From the NCBI GenBank assembly GCA_019636235.1, contig JAHBXW010000018.1, forward strand, positions 39,500 through 103,499: a stretch of 64,000 nucleotides of DNA. The letters run 5' to 3'. The first letter of the stretch is position 1; every line of letters starts with the position of its first letter. The notes under the pieces were generated by a model. That model was given only the letters and a program-made list of their open reading frames with translations, did no database searches and had not been told where the DNA came from. The stretch comes from Planctomyces sp. Lineage in GTDB: Bacteria > Planctomycetota > Planctomycetia > Planctomycetales > Planctomycetaceae. The position numbers and the translations under genes were made by a program. Below, in pieces: positions 52,478-60,001 of this stretch.

Positions 52478-53824
52478 ATGAAGTCGCTGACATGGTCCCT
52501 GCTGTGCGCCTTCACGATGGCCGGCTGCCAGCCCCCGCCGCCGACTCCCACGCAAAAGTCGGCGCCCTCGCAGGGCGCCGCTGAGCCGACCGCGCCGACG
52601 GGCTCGAACGACGCGACGCCTCCCGCGAGCGCACCAGATGCCGCCGCGGCGCTCCCCGCTCCGCCCGCCGTCGAAGACCTGCCCGCCGACGTCCTGGCTC
52701 TCGTCGCTCCCCTGGCGACGGAACAGGTTCGGGATGGATGGATCCTGCTGTTCGACGGCCAGAGCCTGTTCGGCTGGGAGTCCAACGAGCCCGGCGTGAA
52801 CTGGGCGGTCGAGGACGGAACGATCACCGCGGACTCCGGACCGCAGGGGCTGCTGCTGACGACCGTGCCGTTCGCCGACTACGAACTGCACTGCGAGTTC
52901 CAGATGGAGGCGGGGGGCAACAGCGGGGTCTTTTTGCGGACAGCCTTCGCGCCGATGGATGTCGCGGCGGACTGTTACGAGTTGAACATCGTCGATGAGC
53001 ACCCCTCGGGGTTCCTGACCGGCAGTTTCGTGGGCCGCGCCGAGGCCGCGGAACCGCTCACCGGATCAGGCGACTGGAAATCGTTTGACGTCCGCTGCGA
53101 GGGGAACACGTTTACGGTCGATCTCGACGGCCGGCGCGTGCTGGATTACGTCGACGGGTCCGCCGCGCCGCGGGCCAGCGGCCGCATCGGTCTGCAGAAG
53201 AACGCCGGGAAGATCCGCTTTCGGAACATCGGCCTGCGTCCGCTGAACCAGCAGTCGCTGCTGACCGGCGCCGATCTGTCCGGGTGGCGGGTCGTGCCGG
53301 GTTCGGCGGCGACGTTTGAACCGGAAGGGGATGCCATCCGCTGTCGCGGCGGCGCCGGATTCCTGGAGACGGAGGGGACGTACGGGGACTTCGTCCTGCA
53401 GCTCGACGCCGCGACCCGCGCGGCCGACGTCAACAGCGGGTTCTTTTTCCGCGCGGAACCGGGCACGGAGGCCGCGCCCTCGAACGGGTACGAAGTCCAG
53501 GTCGACAACTCGCGACACGAGAGGGATCGCGCGCGTCCTGCGAATGCGGGGACGGGGGCCATCTTCCGCCGCAGCGAGGCGCGGCTCGTCGCCGCGGACG
53601 ATCACGCCTGGGCGACCGTCACGCTGATCGCCGCCGGGCCGCGGTTCGCGACCTGGGTGAACGGCTACCCCGTCGTCGACTGGGTCGATGACCGCACGGC
53701 GGATCCGAATCCCCGCCGCGGGCTGCGGCTCGAGCCGGGGCACATCAGCCTGCAGGCGCACGATCCGGGAACCGATGTGTCGTTTCGCCGCATCCGGATC
53801 GCGCCGCTGCCGACGATCGACTGA
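52478..53824 (+). CDS. lipoprotein with two DUF1080 domains
   Basis: This 448-residue protein starts at ATG 52478 with GAGG upstream. It has a lipobox TMAGC (Cys17) and a long Pro/Ala/Thr linker (about 18-72). Two DUF1080 (3-keto-disaccharide hydrolase-like) domains follow at about residues 83-255 (GWILLFDGQSLFGWESN, GNSGVFLRT, WKSFDVRCEGN) and 260-445 (LLTGADLSGWRVVPGS, NSGFFFRAEPG). The fold is a concanavalin-like sandwich and binds or cleaves glycans. The two domains are diverged from each other, so one may only bind. The protein is expected at the membrane surface. Confidence 0.85.
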   Translation: MKSLTWSLLCAFTMAGCQPPPPTPTQKSAPSQGAAEPTAPTGSNDATPPASAPDAAAALPAPPAVEDLPADVLALVAPLATEQVRDGWILLFDGQSLFGWESNEPGVNWAVEDGTITADSGPQGLLLTTVPFADYELHCEFQMEAGGNSGVFLRTAFAPMDVAADCYELNIVDEHPSGFLTGSFVGRAEAAEPLTGSGDWKSFDVRCEGNTFTVDLDGRRVLDYVDGSAAPRASGRIGLQKNAGKIRFRNIGLRPLNQQSLLTGADLSGWRVVPGSAATFEPEGDAIRCRGGAGFLETEGTYGDFVLQLDAATRAADVNSGFFFRAEPGTEAAPSNGYEVQVDNSRHERDRARPANAGTGAIFRRSEARLVAADDHAWATVTLIAAGPRFATWVNGYPVVDWVDDRTADPNPRRGLRLEPGHISLQAHDPGTDVSFRRIRIAPLPTID

Positions 53825-53842
53825 CTCGTCCGCCGCTGCGGA

Positions 53843-55222
53843 TTACAGAATTTCTTCGATGACGCGGCCGTCGGATGCCGCCTGCACGCGGCCCAGCGCG
53901 TTCGTCAGCGGCGTGTCGGGCGAGTGTCCGAGCCGATGCAGGATCGTCGCGGTGAGGTCCTGCGGCTGGACGCGGCCCGAGGCCGGGAACGCGCCCGTCG
54001 CGTCGGAGGCGCCGTGCACGACGCCCCCCCGCACGCCGCCGCCCGCGAGGGCCACGGAAAACACCGATCCCCAGTGGTCGCGCCCCGCCTGCGGATTGAT
54101 CCGCGGCGATCGCCCGAACTCGCCCATCCAGACCACCAGCGTCTCGTCGAGCAGTCCCCGCTGCAGCAGATCCTCGAGCAGCGCTGAGTAGGCCTGGTCC
54201 ATCGTCGGCATCAGCGGCGTCTTGAGACGCTCGGCATTCTTCGCATGCGTGTCCCACACCGGCGACCCCGCCGGATCGTCCGGTCGCCGCGTGTAATTGA
54301 CCTGCACGAAGCTCACGCCCGACTCGACCAGCCGCCGCGCGAGCAGCACGCTCTGGCCGAACGTCGAACGCCCGTACCGGTCGCGAGTCGTCGAACTCTC
54401 GCCGTTCAAATCGAACGCGGACTTGGCGTGCGCGGCCGACACCAGGTCCACCGCCTGACGCGTCGCCACGTTCCAGCGGCTCGTCGACGACTGCGTCTGC
54501 AGCCACGGAAGCTGGCCATCCAGCTGCGCGCCGAGCTGCTGGCGGCGATCCAGCCGCAGCCGCGGCATGCCGGCCGGGGGCGCGAGATCGGCGACTTCAA
54601 AGTTCTGCCCGGCAGGATCGCACTTCACCAGCCACGGGTCGGCCCCGCGGCCCAGCCAGCCCGCGTCCTGCCCCGGCCACACCAGCCGGCCATCATTCCA
54701 GATTTCATCCGGCAACCGGATCGACGATGGCAGCCCGTTGTCCGGGCACAGCTTGCGCATCACGGCCGCCAGCGACGGCCAGTCGTTCGGCGCTCCCGGA
54801 GGGGCGTTCTCCGAATTCATCGGCGCGTGCGGACGCCCCGTCAGCATCCAATAGCCGCTCGACGAGTGCGCGTTGTCCATCGTCGACATCGCCCGCAGCA
54901 CGGCGATGTGTTCCGTCAGCCGCGCCGTCAGCGGCATCAGCTCGCCAACCTGCAGCCCCGGCGTCGCGGAGGAGATCGGCGAGAATTCGCCCCGAATCTC
55001 CGCCGGCGTGTGCGGTTTGGGATCCCACGTTTCGTGCTGCGGAGGGCCCCCCAGCAGGAACAGCACGATGCAGGATTTCGCGGGTCGTCGCGGCATGTCG
55101 ACCCGGGCGATCGCCGGACTGGTCATCGCGACGCCGCCCGCGGCGGCAAGGCTTCCCACACGCAGCCATTCGCGGCGGGACAGGTCGTCAGAAAACGGCA
55201 GCGAGAAATCGGAGAGCGACAA
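53843..55222 (-). CDS. DUF1501 secreted protein (copy 2)
   Basis: This 459-residue protein has the leader SRREWLRVGSLAAAGGVAM (Tat-like) and DUF1501 core motifs: CIVLFLLGGPPQHETWDPKPHTP, LMPLTARLTEHIAVLRAMSTMDNAHSS, EFGRSPRINPQAGRDHWG and GVVHGASD. It shares the family layout with the copy at 43565 but is clearly a different paralogue. No PSD1 gene is adjacent. It is convergent with the DUF1080 gene, with an 18-base gap, and divergent from an ABC ATPase gene. Confidence 0.9.
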   Translation of the reverse strand: MSLSDFSLPFSDDLSRREWLRVGSLAAAGGVAMTSPAIARVDMPRRPAKSCIVLFLLGGPPQHETWDPKPHTPAEIRGEFSPISSATPGLQVGELMPLTARLTEHIAVLRAMSTMDNAHSSSGYWMLTGRPHAPMNSENAPPGAPNDWPSLAAVMRKLCPDNGLPSSIRLPDEIWNDGRLVWPGQDAGWLGRGADPWLVKCDPAGQNFEVADLAPPAGMPRLRLDRRQQLGAQLDGQLPWLQTQSSTSRWNVATRQAVDLVSAAHAKSAFDLNGESSTTRDRYGRSTFGQSVLLARRLVESGVSFVQVNYTRRPDDPAGSPVWDTHAKNAERLKTPLMPTMDQAYSALLEDLLQRGLLDETLVVWMGEFGRSPRINPQAGRDHWGSVFSVALAGGGVRGGVVHGASDATGAFPASGRVQPQDLTATILHRLGHSPDTPLTNALGRVQAASDGRVIEEIL

Positions 55223-55276
55223 GATCAGACCTCGGAAGCTGGGGACTACGACGCATCACACAGGTTTGATGCAGCG

Positions 55277-55282
55277 ATGATA
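55277..55282 (-). promoter_or_regulatory. possible -10 element of DUF1501 copy 2
   Basis: The minus strand reads TATCAT 55 bases before ATG 55222. Confidence 0.35.
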
Positions 55283-55509
55283 ACCCCGGATTTTTGGCAG
55301 CGAAACGCCGGTTCCGGATTCCTTTGGAACAAACCCGCGATCCGCCCCGATGGAACGCCAGTTGCACGCTGCGCTGACTCGGATCGCTGTTCTCGGCGCT
55401 TCGGTCGCGATTCGCGACGCCCCCCACTACAAACGCGCTTTAATTGCTCGATGCGCCCCGGCGCTTCGGGCCGGCCGCCCGCAATCCTCTTCATCCGCAC
55501 GACCTGTCC

Positions 55510-56448
55510 ATGTCGACTGAGGCTGTCGTCGTCGATCAGGTCGAACACCGTTACGGCGAACGCGTCGCCCTGCGGCAGGTCGCCTTCTCCGTCGCCCCCG
55601 GCGAAATCTTCGGGCTCCTCGGACCCAACGGCGGCGGCAAGACGACGTTGTTCCGGCTGCTCAGCACGGGACTGCCCCTCCAGCAGGGGTCAATCTCGGT
55701 GCTCGGGTTCGATGTCCGGTCGCAGGCCGACGCCGTGCGCCGCCGAATCGGCGTCACATTCCAGTCCCCCAGTCTCGACCGCCGGCTGAGCGTCGAAGAG
55801 AACCTCCAGCACCAGGGGCACATGTATGGGCTCGTCGGCCGGGGGCTGCGGGACCGCATCGCGCGGCTGCTCGACCGTCTGGGCTTGGCCGACCGCCGCC
55901 GCGATGTCGCCGGCACGCTTTCAGGCGGCCAGCAGCGGCGCGTCGAAATCGCCAAGGGACTGCTGCACGATCCCCGGCTGCTGCTGCTGGATGAGCCCAG
56001 TACGGGGCTGGATCCCGGCGCGCGGTTCGATTTGTGGCGTTACCTGGAAGCGCTGCGTGCCGGGGGCGTCACCGTGCTCGTCACGACGCACCTCATGGAG
56101 GAGGCCGAGAAGTGCGGCCGGCTGGGGATTCTCAGCCGGGGCGAACTGGTCGCACTGGGCACGCCGGCGGAGCTGCGCGCCTCGGTCGGAGGCGACTGCC
56201 TGACGCTGCAGTCCCCCGAGCCCGACCGGCTGCGGGCGGCGATCGAGGCGGGAACGTCGCTGCGCCCCCAGCGCTTCGGCGACGCGCTGCGGATCGAGCG
56301 CCCCGAGGGGCACGAACTGCTGCGCGATCTCGTCGCGCAGTACGGCGGGCTGATCACCTCCTGCGCGCTGGGCAAGCCGACGCTCGAAGACGTCTTCATT
56401 CAGCGCACGGGCCACCGCTTCTGGGAAGACGACACCCCCTCCGAGTAA
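55510..56448 (+). CDS. ABC transporter ATP-binding protein (orphan)
   Basis: This 312-residue protein is an ABC ATPase of the ABC-2 exporter or DrrA type. It has Walker A GPNGGGKTT, Q-loop TFQSPSLD, the signature LSGGQQRR, Walker B LLLLDEPSTG, switch His in TTHLMEEAE, and a C-terminal extension of about 80 residues ending in LEDVFIQRTG. It would pair with a separate membrane permease, but no such gene is next to it: the following gene is convergent and encodes an SRPBCC protein. The permease must lie elsewhere or the ATPase acts with another system. The substrate is unknown. Confidence 0.92.
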   Translation: MSTEAVVVDQVEHRYGERVALRQVAFSVAPGEIFGLLGPNGGGKTTLFRLLSTGLPLQQGSISVLGFDVRSQADAVRRRIGVTFQSPSLDRRLSVEENLQHQGHMYGLVGRGLRDRIARLLDRLGLADRRRDVAGTLSGGQQRRVEIAKGLLHDPRLLLLDEPSTGLDPGARFDLWRYLEALRAGGVTVLVTTHLMEEAEKCGRLGILSRGELVALGTPAELRASVGGDCLTLQSPEPDRLRAAIEAGTSLRPQRFGDALRIERPEGHELLRDLVAQYGGLITSCALGKPTLEDVFIQRTGHRFWEDDTPSE

Positions 56449-56461
56449 TGCGTCCCGCCCC

Positions 56462-56478
56462 GGCCGCGTGGCGCGGCC
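56462..56478. terminator. bidirectional hairpin between ABC and SRPBCC genes
   Basis: GGCCGCG (56462-56468) and CGCGGCC (56472-56478) form a perfect 7-bp stem with loop TGG, between convergent stops at 56448 and 56479. There is no T run. Confidence 0.4.
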
Positions 56479-56940
56479 TCACACGCCTTCCGGCCAGCGC
56501 GTCGTCTCGATCAGCGGCTCGCCGGTCTCCAGCAGCGTTTTGAGGCTCGACAGCAGATGCGGCCAACCCTGCGACACGGCGTCGATGAGCTTCGACTTCG
56601 GCGTCTCCATTTCGTGCGTCAGCGTCAGTTTGACCGATTCCCCTTCCGGCTCGAGTTCGTACGTCAGCCGGGAATGCCCTTCTTCGGCCAGTTCCGGCTT
56701 GAACTCGTTCTTCCAGGTCAGGACGAGTCGGCGTTCAGGCACGAACTCGAGAATCTCGCCGCTGTCGCCGACGCGGCCATCGGGAATCATGATCCGCCAG
56801 GGGGCGCCCGGCTTCCATTCCGATTCCTGCCAGGTCTGAGCCCAGTACCGGCGGGTGAACTCGGGGTCGATCAGCGCCTGCCACAACCGGGCCGGAGTGG
56901 TGCGGATGTAGATCACGTAAACGAATCGCGATGCGGCCAT
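56479..56940 (-). CDS. SRPBCC / AHSA1-type protein
   Basis: This 153-residue protein has the Bet v1-like ligand-binding fold of the AHSA1 group. It shows FVYVIYIRTTPARLWQALIDPEFTRRYW, PDGRVGDSGEILEFVPERRLVLTWKNEF, RLTYELEPEGESVKLTLTHEM and QGWPHLLSSLKTLLETGEPL. Such proteins bind hydrophobic ligands, but the ligand is not known. It lies 44 bases downstream of an ArsR-type repressor gene, and this pairing is frequent in bacteria. Expression is likely controlled by the repressor. Confidence 0.92.
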   Translation of the reverse strand: MAASRFVYVIYIRTTPARLWQALIDPEFTRRYWAQTWQESEWKPGAPWRIMIPDGRVGDSGEILEFVPERRLVLTWKNEFKPELAEEGHSRLTYELEPEGESVKLTLTHEMETPKSKLIDAVSQGWPHLLSSLKTLLETGEPLIETTRWPEGV

Positions 56941-56984
56941 TGAAGTGCTTTCCAGCGAGGTGTGCGGCGTCAGGCGCTCGGAAC

Positions 56985-57314
56985 TCAGACGTCGTCGTGC
57001 GTTTCGAGCGCCTGCTTGAGGTCGGACAGGGCGCGGAGCCGTCCGCGTTCGAACTTGCGGATCCAGCGTTCGCCGATCTGGTGGATCGGAACCGGGTTCA
57101 GGAAGTGCAGTTTCTCGCGCCCCTGACGGCGCGTGGCGATCAGGTTTGCCTCTTCGAGCAGCCGGAGATGCTTGGCGACCGCCTGTCGGGTCATGTCGAG
57201 ATGCTCGCAGAGCTGGCCCAGCGTCTGGCCGTTGTCGGCGAACAGTCGATCGAGGAGCGTCCGGCGAGCCGGATCGGCGAGCGCCTTGAACACCCTGTCC
57301 AGTTCGTCCGGCAT
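56985..57314 (-). CDS. ArsR-family transcriptional repressor
   Basis: This 109-residue protein has an ArsR winged helix. It reads VFKALADPARRTLLDRLFADNG, then GQLCEHLDMTRQAVAKHLRLLEEANLIATRRQGREKLHFLNP. There are no metal-binding Cys residues, so it is not an arsenic sensor of the classical type. It belongs to the group adjacent to SRPBCC genes. The start ATG 57314 is preferred, though a TTG at 57329 gives a longer protein. A palindrome immediately upstream is the likely operator, so it would repress itself and the SRPBCC gene. Confidence 0.9.
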   Translation of the reverse strand: MPDELDRVFKALADPARRTLLDRLFADNGQTLGQLCEHLDMTRQAVAKHLRLLEEANLIATRRQGREKLHFLNPVPIHQIGERWIRKFERGRLRALSDLKQALETHDDV

Positions 57315-57325
57315 CGGGACATTAT

Positions 57326-57341
57326 GCAACCATTTGGTTGC
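57326..57341. promoter_or_regulatory. palindromic operator of the ArsR-SRPBCC operon
   Basis: GCAACCA TT TGGTTGC is a perfect 7-bp inverted repeat around TT, 12 bases before ATG 57314. Similar GCAACC-n-GGTTGC palindromes occur before other ArsR-SRPBCC pairs, as I recall, so autoregulation is likely. Confidence 0.7.
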
Positions 57342-57588
57342 CTGTCAAGCGGCTTGTCGAACTCGCTTTCGCCCGTCGTGCGCGGACTGGCCGCAACCGG
57401 TCGCCGCGAAGTCGTTCTGTCGAACTGTCCGGGTCGTTGTCGATTCCGGCCGCGGCATTGCTGCCCTGCGCCCGCCCGGGTACCGTAGATCGTGAAGGTG
57501 CAATGCCTTTCGGCCAAACCGGGTCGTATCCCCCCGCGAAATCTCTGTCGCGGCCCCGGAAAACCGTTCCTCGGTTCTGGAGGAGTCG

Positions 57589-57951
57589 ATGGCCTCATCA
57601 CGTGCGCAGGCAGTTGCGGAAGTGCTGTGGGAGTTGAAGCAGGCGAACAAGCTTGGCACGCTCAGCCGGGTCGCCCGCCGGGCGGGGTTCAGCCCCGGCT
57701 CGAATGGCAAAACGATCGCGAATGTGCTGGACGGAGTCCGTCGCGAATGGCCGCACCTGCAGTGGTGGCGCGTCGTTCGTGACGACGGTCTGCTGATCGA
57801 CTCGGCCCAGGTGCGCTATCTGACCGGCATCGGCGTCAATGTCGAAGTCGACGGCGCCGGCAAAGGGTCGGTCCTGGTCGATGAAACGCTGATCATGATC
57901 TGGACGGACGAAGGGGATCCTGCCCCGGCCAGGGCCGCCGTCGGCGAGTGA
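57589..57951 (+). CDS. MGMT / alkyltransferase-like DNA-binding fold protein
   Basis: This 120-residue protein has the winged-helix pattern of the O6-alkylguanine-DNA alkyltransferase C-terminal domain. It shows AVAEVLWELKQANKLGTLSRVARRAG, NGKTIANVLDGVRREWP and LQWWRVVRDDG. The usual active-site Cys of PCHRV is replaced by Trp (QWWRV), as in ATL proteins, which bind alkylated guanine and pass it to nucleotide excision repair without alkyl transfer. A C-terminal segment of about 35 residues is extra and may be a small beta domain. ATG 57589 has GGAGG upstream. The assignment is by pattern and is moderate. Confidence 0.55.
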   Translation: MASSRAQAVAEVLWELKQANKLGTLSRVARRAGFSPGSNGKTIANVLDGVRREWPHLQWWRVVRDDGLLIDSAQVRYLTGIGVNVEVDGAGKGSVLVDETLIMIWTDEGDPAPARAAVGE

Positions 57952-58032
57952 CGTCCAATCGGGATTCCTCCGGCAGAGTCCGGAGGGGATCTCGCACCGC
58001 GGCCCGCCAGCAAATGCCGCGGTGAACCGCGA

Positions 58033-59076
58033 TCAGCGCGCGTCCGACTCCAGGCCGTATTCCTCGATCTTCTTGTGCAGCGTGTTGCGGTTGATTCCCA
58101 GCCGCGAGGCGGTCTTCGTCTGCGTGCCCTGGCAGACTCGCAGCACCTGCTGGATCAGCTCCTTTTCGACGAGGCCCATGACCTTGTCGTACGCGGCGCC
58201 TTCCTCGGGCGCGGCCGCCAGCCCCAGGCTGACCAGCTCCGAGCACATCGCCTCGAGATCGGTCCGGTTCAGACGTCCCAGCCGCAGCGGCGCCTCGCCG
58301 CGCACGTGCGGCGGCAGCAGATCCGGCGTCAGCCGCTCCGCCGTCGCCAGCACGATCGCCCGCTCGACGTAGTTCTGCAGCTCGCGGACATTCCCCGGCC
58401 AGGAGTACCGCTTCATGTAGCTCATCGTCTCCGCGTCGATCGACATCCCGCTGCGGCCGTTTTCGGCGGCGTACATGGCGATGAAATGCTCGACCAGCGG
58501 CTGCACGTCTTCAATCCGCTCGCGCATCGGCGGCAGGTAGATCGGCAGCACGTTCAGCCGGTAATACAGGTCCTCGCGAAACCGGCCCCGCTCGACCATC
58601 TCCACCAGGTCCCGGTTCGTCGCCGCCACGATCCGGCAGTCCACCGATATCGTCCGCGTGTCCCCCACCCGCTCGAACTCGTGTTCCTGCAGCACGCGCA
58701 GCAGCTTCACCTGCAGCGTGTAGCTGATCGAGTTGATTTCATCGAGAAAGATCGTGCCGCCGTGGGCCGCCTCGAACCGCCCGGTCCGGTTCTCGTGCGC
58801 GCTGGTGAAGGCCCCCTTCACATGGCCGAACAGCTCGCTTTCCAGAAGGCTTTCGCTGAGCGCGCCGCAGTTCACCCGGATGAACGGGCCGGTCCGCCGC
58901 GGGCTGAGTTCATGGATGGCCCGGGCGATGAGTTCCTTGCCCGTGCCGGTTTCGCCGAGGAGCAGCACCGTCGCCTGGCTGCCCGCGACGCGGCGCGTCA
59001 GGCGGTACACCTCGCGCATCGGGGCGCTGCTGCCTATCATGCCCTCGAGAATGGGTCCGTCAGCAGCCGTCGTCAT
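58033..59076 (-). CDS. sigma-54-dependent transcriptional activator with GAFTSA loop
   Basis: This 347-residue protein is an AAA+ bacterial enhancer-binding protein with Walker A GETGTGKE (41-48), loop GAFTSA (88-93), Walker B GGTIFLDE (106-113), second-region motifs (RFREDLYYRLNVLPIYLPPMRER) and a C-terminal Fis HTH (TKTASRLGINRNTLHKKIEEYG). There is no N-terminal receiver or sensory domain, so activity may be set by expression or partner proteins. The usual loop is GAFTGA, and the Gly to Ser change lies in the segment that contacts sigma-54. The start ATG 59076 is chosen because family similarity begins there. Confidence 0.9.
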   Translation of the reverse strand: MTTAADGPILEGMIGSSAPMREVYRLTRRVAGSQATVLLLGETGTGKELIARAIHELSPRRTGPFIRVNCGALSESLLESELFGHVKGAFTSAHENRTGRFEAAHGGTIFLDEINSISYTLQVKLLRVLQEHEFERVGDTRTISVDCRIVAATNRDLVEMVERGRFREDLYYRLNVLPIYLPPMRERIEDVQPLVEHFIAMYAAENGRSGMSIDAETMSYMKRYSWPGNVRELQNYVERAIVLATAERLTPDLLPPHVRGEAPLRLGRLNRTDLEAMCSELVSLGLAAAPEEGAAYDKVMGLVEKELIQQVLRVCQGTQTKTASRLGINRNTLHKKIEEYGLESDAR

Positions 59077-59325
59077 CGGTCGTTTGCAGAGTGTTTCATC
59101 GCGGCGCGACCGCCCCGTCCCCACAGGGACTCGGAGACGCCCGACCGACAGGGTCCGCATCGCCCCCGAGCACCGGAGCCGCTGCGGATTCCCTGCGAAC
59201 TATACCGGCCGATGAACCGGAGTCCAGCATCCGACGCCCTCATCAGCGCAATATTTAGGCACATTGTGCAAATCGGCTGCGCGATAGTGCGTTCTCGCAG
59301 CCGGAATCGCCGCGAATTTCGCGGT

Positions 59326-59838
59326 TCAGGTCTTCGTCCGTCGCAATTTTTTCGCCGGACCGTCTGAAACTCCAGCAATTTGGTGAATGATGCGCCATTC
59401 CTCAGCAGTCACCGGCGTCACTGACAATCGGGACCCTTTCTGCAGGACGCCCATGCCGGCCAGGCCCGCGTGGCACTTCAGCATGTCGCGAGTCACAGGG
59501 GGATCGAATCTGCGTTCGAACTCCACGTCGACCATGAACCACGTCGGCGAGTCCTCGCGACTGGCGGGGTCGTAGTGCTTCGCCCGCGGATCGAACTGCG
59601 TGTGGTCGGGATAGCCAGCGGACACGACCGTCATCGTTCCCGTGACGGCCATCGGGTCGGCATTGCTGTTGTAGAACAGGACTCCGTCGCCGACCCGCAC
59701 ATCGTCCCGCAGGAAGTTTCGCACCTGGTAATTCCGGATGCCGTCCCAGAACGTGCGGCCGTCCCGTTTAAGGTCGTCGATCGAATACGACTCCGGCTCG
59801 GACTTGAACAGCCAGAAACGTCGCTCGGGCCGGGGCAT
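59326..59838 (-). CDS. EVE-domain protein
   Basis: This 170-residue protein has an EVE (PUA-like) domain. It has RFWLFKSEPESYSIDDLKRDGRTFWDGIRNYQVRNFLRDDVRVGDGVLFYNSNADPMAV in outline, with the conserved W-L-F-K-S-E-P and W-x-G-I-R-N-Y motifs, then a middle VDVEFERRFDPPV. EVE domains bind modified bases in RNA or DNA. The start ATG 59838 gives the domain near the N-terminus, although the frame is open upstream. It is a single-gene unit between two minus-strand genes. Confidence 0.92.
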   Translation of the reverse strand: MPRPERRFWLFKSEPESYSIDDLKRDGRTFWDGIRNYQVRNFLRDDVRVGDGVLFYNSNADPMAVTGTMTVVSAGYPDHTQFDPRAKHYDPASREDSPTWFMVDVEFERRFDPPVTRDMLKCHAGLAGMGVLQKGSRLSVTPVTAEEWRIIHQIAGVSDGPAKKLRRTKT

Positions 59839-60001
59839 GGAATGCTTCGGAAAAGTTCGAAGGGGCGTTGAGGCCCGGCCGGCGGAAGACGATGAATCCT
59901 GCGTCGCCGGGCCTTCTTCCCCTTGTAGCACATTCGCGTCGGACGCGACGCACAGCCCGGCCCGCGGCGCCCATCGCCAGCCGCGCCTCGCGATCCGCCG
60001 C

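Noticed and set aside
52478..53824. Possible glycoside hydrolase active site in the DUF1080 protein
   Set aside because: No catalytic residues can be assigned with confidence. Only the family-level call is kept.
59264..59274. Sigma-54-like site (GGCAC with a later GC) upstream of the activator gene
   Set aside because: The GG and GC dinucleotides are two bases too close for a -24/-12 promoter. The sequence is better described as a short palindrome GCACA-T-TGTGC.
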